DNA of 64,000 nt, from NCBI RefSeq assembly GCF_963576545.1, contig NC_083647.1:5127507-5191506 (forward strand), in the 5' to 3' direction. The translations under genes were made by a program, and so were the position numbers. This document shows, one piece after another, positions 23,747-33,046 of this stretch (its first letter is position 1; each line of letters begins with the position of its first letter). The notes under the pieces were generated by a model. It saw nothing but the letters and a program-made list of their open reading frames with translations. It ran no database searches and was not told the DNA's origin. This DNA comes from Limanda limanda (Eukaryota > Chordata > Actinopteri > Pleuronectiformes > Pleuronectidae).

Positions 23747-25795
23747 ATGAGTAACCCCAGGCCAAACGACCTGCTGCAATTGGTCGGAGACCTGGCAAAT
23801 CTGTCAATTGATGACGTGAGTGAGTTCAGTGGGTACGATGTCAGTGCCTGCGATGACAAGATACAGGAAATAGTCACGTTCATTGAAGACCCCCAAGGCG
23901 CCCAACGCTCAATATCCCAACTTCTGGCCCAACTGACCATCCTGTATGACCGCCGATCCCAGCTGAAAGCCAAAGAACACTCTGACGCAATCAGCGCCAT
24001 GGAAGCAGTATGTCAGGCAGAGCAAGATGAAAAGTCCCAGTTGCAAGAGATAAGATCCTGTTTACAAAAGGAAGTTGATAGGGCTCATGAAAAATGGAAC
24101 AAGACACGGCAGGAGTGCGAGAGTCTGCGCGAGCAGATGAAACGTCAGAGTGAACAAGAGGCAAGAGACACAGGAAACGGTGTGTGGCCCCCTGGACTGG
24201 AAACAAGGTCAAGAATTGACAGCTCTTCCGGAGAAGCCAGTGAAATGGAAACACCTGAAGAGCAACTGCAAGTACGTCCACGCCAACGTCAGGTGGCCGT
24301 AACTGATTCACCCTGGCTTATCAACAACGATCGGAGATCCACCCCGGCCAACGCGAGGACGGAGCCAGCAGAAACGTCTAGGAGTACAGTGACGTTTGAT
24401 CTTCAGGCAACACCGAACACCCGTCCAGCGGACGGTGGGAATCCACTCACCTTAGGAAAAGCCCCCCCTGCACGAAACTTACCTGCTCCATATCAGGACG
24501 ACGGAAGAATGCCGCCCTGGATGGCTGAAGGAAATTCACAATCAGGGAGGAACCAGGCTAACAACCGTTCTCCGCCCACCACGCCGGCGGCTGCACGATC
24601 TGGTTCATGGTCACGTCCGGAGTGGCCCATCAATCCTAATGCACGCCAAGAAGATGAGTACTATGACCAGCACCAGGGGGGACATGACTCAGACGACTCT
24701 GAGCACCAAGAAGCACCAGTGGTACAGGGAATTCGCACCCGACAGATCGAGTCCCTGTCCAAATACATCGATCGGTTCGATCCCGACGTCCGAGGGTCCA
24801 ACGTGGACGATTACCTTCGTGAGGTAGAACGCTGCCTCTTGGACATAACCAACCCCTCAACCAGAGAAAAGCTGAAGCTAGTCTGGAAGACGACAGCCAG
24901 AAACGTCCATGCCTTCATGGAAACTCTGTCACATAGGGTCAGAGACAATTATTACGACCTATGTCAGGCCCTGCGCGAAGAGTACTCACTCTTCACCGAC
25001 CAGGCCTCTGCAACCCTTGGCGCCTTTGCGGTCCTGCAGAGGAAGAATGAACCTCCGAGGGAGTATTACAGACGTCTGAGAACGGCGTACTTCCAAGGGC
25101 GTAACGCCCCCGGGCTGGAAGATGACATGGCCTTCAAATCCCTGTTCCTGCACAATCTCCACGATAGTGTACGATATGATGTTACCATGTACTGCAGAGC
25201 TGGTAACCACTCAATGCAAGAGATGAGGAGGTACTCTCAACTAGCCTGGGAGACGCGAACACGCCCGCACAAAGGTCAAGAACAGGACGCCAGGGTTCTG
25301 GGGATCCAAGCTACACCCCACATGGATCTGGCGCTGGAGGGTAACGAGATACCCCTGGCCAAAACGCATCCCAGGAGAGAGGATCGTGAACGTCGACCCG
25401 ACGCCAGAAGAAACCAAGAAAGGGAGGGATCAAACCAGCCTCGCAACCAGAGGTCACAGTACCTAACAACCTCTCAACAGAGAGGCAGGGATTGGGCTGA
25501 GCGAGGACCCCACCAACGCCACGAAAAGAAATATGATAACATATCCCAAACAAGGGAGGCCACAGGAACATGGGAGGAAACAGGAACCATGGAACCCACA
25601 AGAACATGGGAAGAAACAGGAACCCTGGAATCCACAGGAGAACTGGAAGAAACCAGAACATGGGAGGAGACAGGGACCTATGAATCAACAGGAACGCTGG
25701 AACCAACAGGAGCTCCCCTCACAAATGCATCCACAAATGGAAAATTTAATACGCCGATGGGTGTCAGAGGCAGTAAGGAACCAAGATGCCCCTAA
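23747..25795 (+). CDS. gag: gag, capsid polyprotein (682 codons)
   Basis: This is the structural protein of the provirus. Residues about 1-135 are rich in charged heptads (for example RSQLKAKEHSDAISAM), suggesting a coiled coil for assembly. A disordered, Pro/Arg/Gln-rich linker follows. Residues about 350-510 resemble the retrotransposon gag fold (DYLREVERCLLDI, LCQALREEYS, YYRRLRTAYFQG, LHDSVRYDVTMYCRAGNHS). No CCHC zinc knuckle is present; an Arg-rich tail may bind RNA instead. The last 80 residues are short repeats around TWEETGT and ESTG. The frame that reaches the pol junction is a different one, open from 25467 to the TGA at 25854, so a single-base indel within 25467-25795 probably separates this gag end from the original. 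The start ATG is the first after the leader. Confidence 0.8.
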   Translation: MSNPRPNDLLQLVGDLANLSIDDVSEFSGYDVSACDDKIQEIVTFIEDPQGAQRSISQLLAQLTILYDRRSQLKAKEHSDAISAMEAVCQAEQDEKSQLQEIRSCLQKEVDRAHEKWNKTRQECESLREQMKRQSEQEARDTGNGVWPPGLETRSRIDSSSGEASEMETPEEQLQVRPRQRQVAVTDSPWLINNDRRSTPANARTEPAETSRSTVTFDLQATPNTRPADGGNPLTLGKAPPARNLPAPYQDDGRMPPWMAEGNSQSGRNQANNRSPPTTPAAARSGSWSRPEWPINPNARQEDEYYDQHQGGHDSDDSEHQEAPVVQGIRTRQIESLSKYIDRFDPDVRGSNVDDYLREVERCLLDITNPSTREKLKLVWKTTARNVHAFMETLSHRVRDNYYDLCQALREEYSLFTDQASATLGAFAVLQRKNEPPREYYRRLRTAYFQGRNAPGLEDDMAFKSLFLHNLHDSVRYDVTMYCRAGNHSMQEMRRYSQLAWETRTRPHKGQEQDARVLGIQATPHMDLALEGNEIPLAKTHPRREDRERRPDARRNQEREGSNQPRNQRSQYLTTSQQRGRDWAERGPHQRHEKKYDNISQTREATGTWEETGTMEPTRTWEETGTLESTGELEETRTWEETGTYESTGTLEPTGAPLTNASTNGKFNTPMGVRGSKEPRCP

Positions 25796-25865
25796 TAGCC
25801 CCACTGCACCTTCGGGCCCTCCGAAGAATCCAGACGGTGGTCCACCCTCAATGTGACTAGAACAG
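25467..25865 (+). promoter_or_regulatory. gag-pol junction with TGA-CTAG stop context
   Basis: The alternative frame is open from 25467 and encodes Gln/Pro-rich repeats (KQEPWNPQEHG), then a plausible gag C-terminus (MENLIRRWVSEAVRNQ). It ends in TGA at 25854-25856, followed directly by CTAG. Pol is in the same frame right after this stop, with no early ATG. UGA-CUAG is an established leaky stop context in animal and viral genes, so pol may be made by stop-codon readthrough. This is inferred, since gag itself now enters from another frame. Confidence 0.55.
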
Positions 25866-27635
25866 GTGTCCGCCATCCCCACCTCCAGAGTGTACTTTGT
25901 AGGCTGGGGAAACTCAAGCACCACTAGACCACATCCCGAAATCTTCACCACAGACACTGCTCCCTTCTTAACTTTCCTGGGCGACCTTGTCCGGAAAGGC
26001 AACGCACAACGCATCTACACCTCAGTAGTAATAGGACGCTGCTTCAGCTCCCTGGCTCTACTTGATTCAGGCTCGGAGATCAGCCTGATGTGTGCCAACA
26101 CTTTCTCCCAAGTTGAAACGACCATGTTATCTCTTGGAAAACCCCTGCAAATTGAAACCTGCAACATCAATATCACCAGCTACACTCAGGACCAGTCACC
26201 CATCACAAAGCGTGCCTGGATCGATATCACCTTCCAAGAGATGAGTCTAGCACATCCCATCTACATCTGCTCCATCGACACAGAACCACTGCTCATCGGT
26301 CAGGACCTGCTGGATCGATTAGCCCCGCTCATCGACTGTCACCAGGGACGCATTTGGGCTCAAGTCGATAACCCAAAACCTCTCGAGCCTAATGTCAGTC
26401 CTCCCATTCAAGTCGCTGCTATCCAGACACCCAGCAGAACATCCCCGATGCACATGCCTCTTCCAGAGACGGACTCCAGCTCGGATCCCATCAGGACCAC
26501 GGCAAGTGGGCCTGTGCCACGACATGAGTCAGAGAACACTTTCCAAAAACACAATTCATTCCTATGTTCCCTAGACAATGAGAACCCGTCATTGTACGTT
26601 CCCCGCATCAAAGAAGATGTTTTCCTAAATGGCATCCTGTCTTCCAAAACCCTAGTCGCCCTCTGGTCCGAAAAATCCGCAATCAGTATGGAAACGTACA
26701 CTGATTTGTGCAAACTGGAACTTCCACCTCTCTTTGTGCGACGCTGCCACCGACTTCTCTCAGCAGAGATACCACAGACCCCTATCAAAGCGACTGGAGT
26801 GTGCGCTATCTCCGTGCGAATCGGAAAACGGCAGATCTGGCATTTCGTGAGCGTTGTTCCTCAACTTCCCTCCTCATTCCTGGTAGGAGCAGATCTCCTC
26901 ATCAGACTCGGAACACAAGTGGACACCATAAACCAGGTTTTGTGGTCACAAGTCAACACAGAGAGACACTGCCTGTCCACCGACCCAGCCCAGATGCTCT
27001 CTGGACAAACGATTCCCCAAGCCTGCCAGGTCGCCAGTGAGGTTGACATGGTCATTCCTCCACGAACCGCCGGGGCCCCTATCCGACTTGAAATCCTCAA
27101 GGGACAAAGGTTGCTGGGTCCGCAGGCCTTCTTCCAACCGCTGCCCTCCTTCCAGGAACTCGACCTGGCAGTCTGTGGCACGCCGCTGCTGGAAGTGAAC
27201 CACCGAACGACGCATGTGCTCGTGAGAAACCCCACGCACTGCCCCGTTCAATTGAAGGCACATCAAGTAATAGGAATGTTGATTGACAGCTCATTCCACG
27301 ATTTCGAACTAACAATACCGGTCATTGGGGAACTTCCCCCCTCTCTAGCCAAAGACGACGCTGTGGATCAAGTCCTTCACACATTCCCAACCAACATGAT
27401 CACGGTCATGTGTCATGAGTCACTGCAAGACGAAGCCATTTGTGGAGCCTCTCTGACGACAGAAGGGGACATGATGGTTTATGCTCTAACAACTCAACCA
27501 GGGCAGGACTCCTCAGGGGATGCACAGACGGAAGAACTATATCCCGGGTTCGAGGCTGAGATCGAACAACAACTGGAGAAAGCAGATGCCCTGACAACAG
27601 ACGCACAGAAAAGTGCTTCGGGATCTGTTCCTTGA
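25857..27635 (+). pseudogene. pol: pol N-terminal part: protease plus a second protease-like domain
   Basis: Counting residues from 25866, 45-160 form a retropepsin: ALLDSGSEISLM with the catalytic Asp at residue 67 (26064-26066), and the closing LLIGQDLLDRL. Residues about 245-360 repeat the layout: LNGILSSKTLVALWSEKSAIS in the active-site position, then FLVGADLLIRLGTQVD. The Asp is replaced by Trp (residue 267) and Gly by Glu, so the second domain should be inactive on its own. It might be the partner half of a fused dimer. A region of unknown function follows up to the frame break at 27613-27635, where RT continues in another frame. The segment has no ATG near its start, in line with expression as a gag-pol fusion. 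Confidence 0.75.
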
Positions 27636-28557
27636 CTTCCAGCCAATCTTCTCCAAAGACTCTACGGATTGTGGGGTCACTGACCTTCACACTGTGCGCA
27701 TCCCCACGGATCCAAACGCACTACCAACCTTCGTACGTCAGTACAAAATGCCATTGGCAGCTTACGAGTCCATTCAAGACATCCTCGACACCTTGTTAGA
27801 GAAACGGATAATCAGGGAATGTAATTCAACTTACAATTCACCCATTTGGCCGGTGCTAAAACCAACCGGAAAATGGCATCTCACCATCGATTACCGTCCC
27901 CTGAACAAGCAAGTCCCCCTGTCCCGCTGGCCCATGATTCACCTGGATCAAGAGCTAGCCAAAGTAAAAGGAGCCACGTTCTTCTCCACCGTAGACGTGG
28001 CAAATGGATTCTGGACTATGAAGGTAGACCAAGCTGACCAATACAAACTGGCTTTCTCTTTAGGAGGTAGCCAGTATACCTGGAACCGCTGTCCATTCAG
28101 ATATTCAAACTCTCCATCCGAATTCAACATCTTTCTCCACAAAGCAATGAGTGACGCCGCAACACGTGGAAATCTCATTTATGTGGATGACATCCTCATG
28201 AGGAGCCAAACCTTTGAGGACCACATAATTGAAATCCGACATGTGCTCAAGCAACTGTCCAACGCAGAAGCTAAGCTGGCTCTCACCAAAGGCCAGTGGT
28301 GTCGCACCAAGGTGAAATATGTTGGTCTGACAGTCGGAGCTGATGGCATCGAACCCCAAGCAGGGCGGATACAAGCCATCAAGGACATCAAGGCCCCCAG
28401 GCGCCTAACCGAACTCAGAAGTTTCCTCGGGGTCTGTAACTACTCACGCCAGTTCATTGAAGACTACGCAGAGATAGCCAGACCTCTCACCGAACTCCTG
28501 CGTAAAGATAAGCCCTTCAAATGGGGAGAACCCAAGAACAATCTTTCCGTCAGATGA
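27613..28557 (+). pseudogene. pol: pol reverse transcriptase
   Basis: This is the RNA-dependent DNA polymerase of the provirus. Visible motifs are WPVLKPTGKWHLTIDYRPLN (fingers), FFSTVDVANGFW (motif A, catalytic Asp), RCPFRYSNSPSEFN (motif B) and LIYVDDILM (catalytic YVDD at 28180-28191), then VKYVGLTVGADGI and LRSFLGVCNYSRQFI of the thumb. YVDD is the retrovirus-like form of the box. The frame differs by one from the protease part upstream and again from the RNase H part downstream (28521 onward), so two indels bracket it. Confidence 0.9.
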
Positions 28558-28850
28558 AAGAAAAACTCTGCTCGGCATCCTGTCTGGCCTACCCAGACAA
28601 AGACAAAGAGTTCCATCTCGAAGCGAGCTTCTCCTCCCACTGTCTCAGTGCGGCCCTGGCACAGAAGTACGACACCGACAAACGGGTCGTTGCCTACGCC
28701 AGTCGACCCCTTAGCGGTGTGGAAATCAAATTCTCCGACTGTGAGAAAGCCCTCCTGTCCACAGTCTGGGCTGTAGAACACTTCCGCAGCTACATCGGAG
28801 GACAGAAGGTCAGAGGACAGAAGGCCAGAGGCTGAGAGGACAGGTCACAA
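28521..28850 (+). pseudogene. pol: pol first RNase H-like domain (degraded)
   Basis: The usual gypsy RNase H position after RT holds FHLEASFSSHCLSAALAQ, VVAYASRPLSG and DCEKALLSTVWAVEHFRSYI. The Asp expected before AS is Glu, and the segment carrying the third acidic residue is missing at about 28800-28826, where GGACAGAAGG is duplicated. The frame then changes, and RGQVTNSRIATWMMALQGYD continues. The domain has probably lost catalysis and acts as a connector, like the tether of vertebrate retroviral RT. Deletion damage in this copy cannot be separated from ancestral loss. Confidence 0.65.
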
Positions 28851-31015
28851 ACAGCCGTATAGCCACATGGATGATGGCACTCCAAGGCTACGACATCGAA
28901 GTGAAGTACGCTCAGAACAACAAGATGGCCCTGGGAAAAGGATTGGCGGAGTGCCACCATTGTGATGAAGATGAACGATCAGACCCCATCTCTCTCCCAA
29001 CAACCACTCCATCACTGCCTTCCAACCACCGCTATTATGAAGAAAACGTCTGCGAAGATCTTCCCAAGGTATATGTTGATGGCTGCTAGTTCCACCACGA
29101 GAGCCAGCTCCGGGCAGGAGTTGGCATTGCCTGGGTCAACTACAGCAGCAGCGAACCAACTCACTACAACCTAGGACCCAAGACCAGCCAGTACGCAGAG
29201 ATCGCTGCTATACTCATCGTCCTTCAACAAGCAGTCAAGCTGGCCATAACGCAGTTGGTGATCTGTTCAGATTCAAACTATGCCCGTCACAGTTTCATCT
29301 CCCATTTTCCTTTATGGAAGGAAAAAGGAATGAAAAATGCCAGGAACAAGGAAGTCAAGCACTCAGAACTCTTACTGACCTGTGATCAACTGGTAACCGA
29401 CCAAGGGCTGATAGTTTACTGGAAGAAAGTCAAAGGCCACTCCCAACTTGCTGGACCAGACAAAGACGGCAACGACGAAGCAGACAGACTAGCCAAGCTA
29501 GGAGCAGACAAAGGCGTGCACTGGGAACTACAGGGCGATGGACTTCAAAGTCCCCAAAACTGCGTAGTGAACGCGATCACCCGACGACAGGCAAGGGAGC
29601 GACAAGAGAACCCCCAAGCCTGCGACCAGATCCTGCATCTGGGTCGTAAACCCGAAGACACAGACTTGGTTGCCATGCAGGAACAGGATCCCGTCATCAG
29701 TGCCATCCGCCAGATAGTCGCGACACCTCCCCTGCAAAACTCGCAACCATTTACTGACCAACCCAAGGAGATACGAGCATATCAAACGGCTCTACCCCAC
29801 CTAAAGATGGAAAAGGATCTGCTCGTCTACACCCGTAATGGCCAAGGACCAAACCGGTGGGTCGTTCCGACCGACCATAGGGGGGTAATGCTGTCCCACG
29901 CTCACGATTCCCTTGTCGGTGGCCATAGAGGTTACAAGGCTACTCTAAATACCCTCCAGCAAGTCGGGTACTGGCCATCAATGGCCAGTGACACCCAATC
30001 TTACGTCCGAGGGTGCCTTACCTGTTGCCAGTTCCAACCGTCATCACCACTGAATCGCGCCCCACTTCAAGGAAGGGGGGTATCATTTCCATGGTCTCAC
30101 CTTCAGATCGACTGGATTGGACCGGTTCCAACGTCATCACGACGTAACAAGTACCTGCTCACCGTTACTTGTGCCTTCACCAAATGGGTGGAATGTCTCC
30201 CAGCATCCAACGACACAGCCGTCACCACAGCAGTCCTACTGCTAAATCACGTGTTCAGCCGCTGGGGCCTACCACTCTCCATTGATTCGGACCGGGGAAC
30301 CCATTTCACATCCCACGTCATGACCTCCCTCTGCGACATACTTGGAGTTGAAGTCAAATTCCACATCTCCCATCATCCCCAATCGTCAAGCCAAGTGGAA
30401 TGTGCCAACCGGACCATTATCCACATGCTGAAGAAGTACGTAGGAAGCAATGGAAAGGACTGGGACGTAAAACTTCCCCTGGTGCTGATGGCGATCAGGT
30501 CCACCCCGCACCGCTCCACAGGTGTCACCCCCTTTGAGATGATGACAGGTAGACAAATGACTCTTCCCCTGCATCTGCTGTATCATGCTGAAGACCTCAG
30601 CGTCATGACCGCATACACTGCACATCAATACGTGGCAGAGCTACGTGACCATCTGAAGACGACCTTTGCACTGGCACAAGAAACTCTGGAGGCCAGTGTG
30701 AAAGCTTCAAAAGCATACTATGACCGGAAAACCTCCCACCGTGAATACGAAGTGGGTGACAAGGTTTTCTACTTCAAGTTCATAAAACCAGTGGGGGTCT
30801 CCAAGAAATTCCTCCCCAGCTGGATAGGTCCCTTTGAGGTTGTGGGGAAACTCTCACCGGTAGCATACCGAATCAGGATCCCGAAACAGAGAAGACCCCC
30901 CACATACAAATGGGTCCACTCAAACCAAATCAAGCCATATCAACCTTCCCCAATCTCTTTGGATCCTCGGCATATTCCTCAGTCCCAAAATGGTTCAACC
31001 GGTTCAGGTGGTTGA
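28850..31015 (+). pseudogene. pol: pol second RNase H plus integrase
   Basis: After the connector, a second RNase H begins at VYVDG (about 29073). It keeps all four acidic positions: Asp in VDG, Glu in YAEIAA, Asp in ICSDSNYA and Asp in [10 protein letters not shown], with HSQLAG before the last. A TAG at 29087-29089, just after VDGC, breaks it. Integrase follows: an HHCC zinc-binding region ([12 protein letters not shown] to CLTCCQF), catalytic Asp 30110-30112, Asp 30290-30292 (SDRGTHF) and Glu 30398-30400 (SQVECANR). The last two are 35 residues apart, the DD35E spacing. A GPY/F-like end ([18 protein letters not shown]) completes it. No chromodomain is visible. Confidence 0.85.
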
Positions 31016-32735
31016 GCAAGGCCCGCCAACCGGGATTGTTCTCCAAAACACACCTGGCCTCCTCATCACGCGTTGCTGACTTTACACTCAAAGAGTCTAC
31101 GTCCGACTGGACCCCTGGGATGTGTATAGACATCACATCCGTAACCCCCCACAGCCGACTGAGGGGAGGTTAAGTGCGATCCAAACGCATGATACAGTGG
31201 GACATGCCAAGCAGACCACTAGGCATATGCTCGAGCAACTGCAAAAGTTGTTGGTCACTGAGAAAGACCTCAGTAACCAAAAGAGACCAAAAAGGTTCCT
31301 CGGGGCCCTAGTCCTTGCCGCGTCCGCTATCGGGTCACTGTTCTCTATTGGCCTATCAGCAGCCAACTCAATCAGCATCGGTGCGCTCCAAAGACATATG
31401 AGTGAACTAGACGACGAAATGCCAGAAATCCAACAGAGACTTAACCTCCAACAAAACCAGTTACAGGACCTGGGAAAAACACTCCAGGGCACTGTACTGG
31501 CTGTCAACCTCCATTCTGCTCTCCTAAACAATACCCTGCATGCCTTAGACACTGTCAATTATCGTGAGGGACGATATAACGTATGTTCAAGTAGTTAAAG
31601 ACTTAATGCAGGACCTTAAGAGAAGTTAGTTCCACTGTCAACAGCTTAAGTGCCGGTAGGATCCCCACCTATCTAGTGTCTTTAGATCTTGTTGAAATAA
31701 TCTTGCAGTCAGCTACCACTACGATCGTGCAGCCCTCTCAGGTACACCTGGCATTTAGTCTTGGCAGCGCAATCCCTATATCAGTTGATCCACAGAACCT
31801 CGAAATAGGATTCATTGTCAACCTACCTATCATTGAACAACAGAACGTGTACCACCTAAAGACCGTTCTCAATGTAGGATTCTGGCAGGGAAACACACAT
31901 GTTAACCTTAAAACACCACCATTACTCGCCTACCATGACGAAAACCCCTCGCTCTCTCATCCCAAATTTAAGTTTGTGCACGAAAACGAAGGACATACAT
32001 TGGATTTGTCCTAGCACCCCCTTTATCAGGGATGTTACTAATTACCTCTGTGGTGTGCGAGTCAATGCTCCAGAACAAAAGTGCCAAGGCAGCATGTCCA
32101 CCAGAAGTGAGGAAACCCCTACAAGAGTAGAGCGAGCTGGTGACAAATGGTTGGTTAACACACCCGCCACTGAAGCCATAATGGCCTATGACCGTCATGA
32201 TTCATCCACTAAACTAAGGCTGTTAAACCAGACGATGTTCTTGGTGGTTCCTCAAGGAGCCACTGTACATATTGGTGACATTGTCCTCCATCACCTCAAC
32301 TCCGACAGACACGACGCGGAGATTGAGATCATGTACGCCTTTCAGGGTCACAACCTTACGATTGACACAACCATCCGACAACAGCTTATAGCTGAAGGAA
32401 CTAAAGAGGTAAAGTTCAACGTTAGGTCAACTGGACTTACCACCGAATTTGGTAAAAACTTTCATCGGATGTCAACAATTACAGAACATCCCATTAGCAT
32501 GATCGCGCTGGGACTGCTCCTTAGTGGATGGGTTATTACGATAGGTGTGGCTTTCCTTCTGCACCGATACATTCAGAAACTCCAAACGAAATTGGACTCA
32601 CTCCTTTTCGTTCCGCTAAGAAAGCTCTCCGGTCTACCCAAGACATCCCACTTGTCTAAGAAAGTTTCTTTCTATCTCTTTTGCGCCGCTTTTCCTTTCC
32701 TTTCTTTTCATTTCACCTTTCGTATCTATTCATAG
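30910..32735 (+). pseudogene. env: env, fusion-type envelope glycoprotein, broken
   Basis: The first frame opens at 30910, overlapping the pol end as retroviral env genes often do. The frame changes near the C-run at 31142-31148, again after the stop at 31596-31598, and again near 31980. Landmarks in order are a short N-terminal part of about 125 residues, a furin-type site RPKR (31284-31295), a hydrophobic Gly/Ala-rich fusion-peptide-like segment right after it, Leu-rich helical sequence, N-glycosylation sites, a Cys cluster near 31975-32090, and a membrane segment near 32495-32570 with a basic cytoplasmic tail. A small subunit before the cleavage site and a long one after it resemble the F-type envelopes of errantiviruses more than typical retroviral SU/TM. 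No signal peptide is obvious. The breaks make this copy non-functional. Confidence 0.75.
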
Positions 32736-33035
32736 GTATGTTACAATTACTGCCGATAACATTGTGTGAAACTGAAATTGTGTGCTGTGTTTTAGAAATA
32801 GTCTCTCTGCCTAGATTATGCCTCTGTCTGCCCAGACATCACTGTCTCACTCTGTCAAGGTTATGCTTCCGTCTGCCCAGACATATATGCTCTCTCTCTG
32901 CCAAGGACACATCGCATGTAAAATGAACTGACTTTCACTGTTCCCACTTCACTCAAGGATTATCACATGGATTATAATTGGACTGTAGACCCTTGTTTGC
33001 TCTGAAAACCGCGATCAACGTCCCACTCTCCAGAC

Positions 33036-33046
33036 CAAAGGGGGGA
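33036..33046 (+). promoter_or_regulatory. Polypurine tract of the provirus
   Basis: The purine run AAAGGGGGGA ends at the 3' LTR start (TGTTGGG at 33047), the expected position for plus-strand priming. A homologous CCAGACCAAAG lies at 2410-2420 in the decayed relative. Confidence 0.8.

Noticed and set aside
25311..25706. 131-codon minus-strand open frame with Phe/Pro/Trp repeats
   Set aside because: Antisense of the gag tail repeats.
23747..25795. Programmed -1 frameshift between gag and pol
   Set aside because: The required shift from the gag frame to the pol frame is +1, the CCCAAAC near 25541 is out of register, and a same-frame TGA-CTAG junction explains the layout better.
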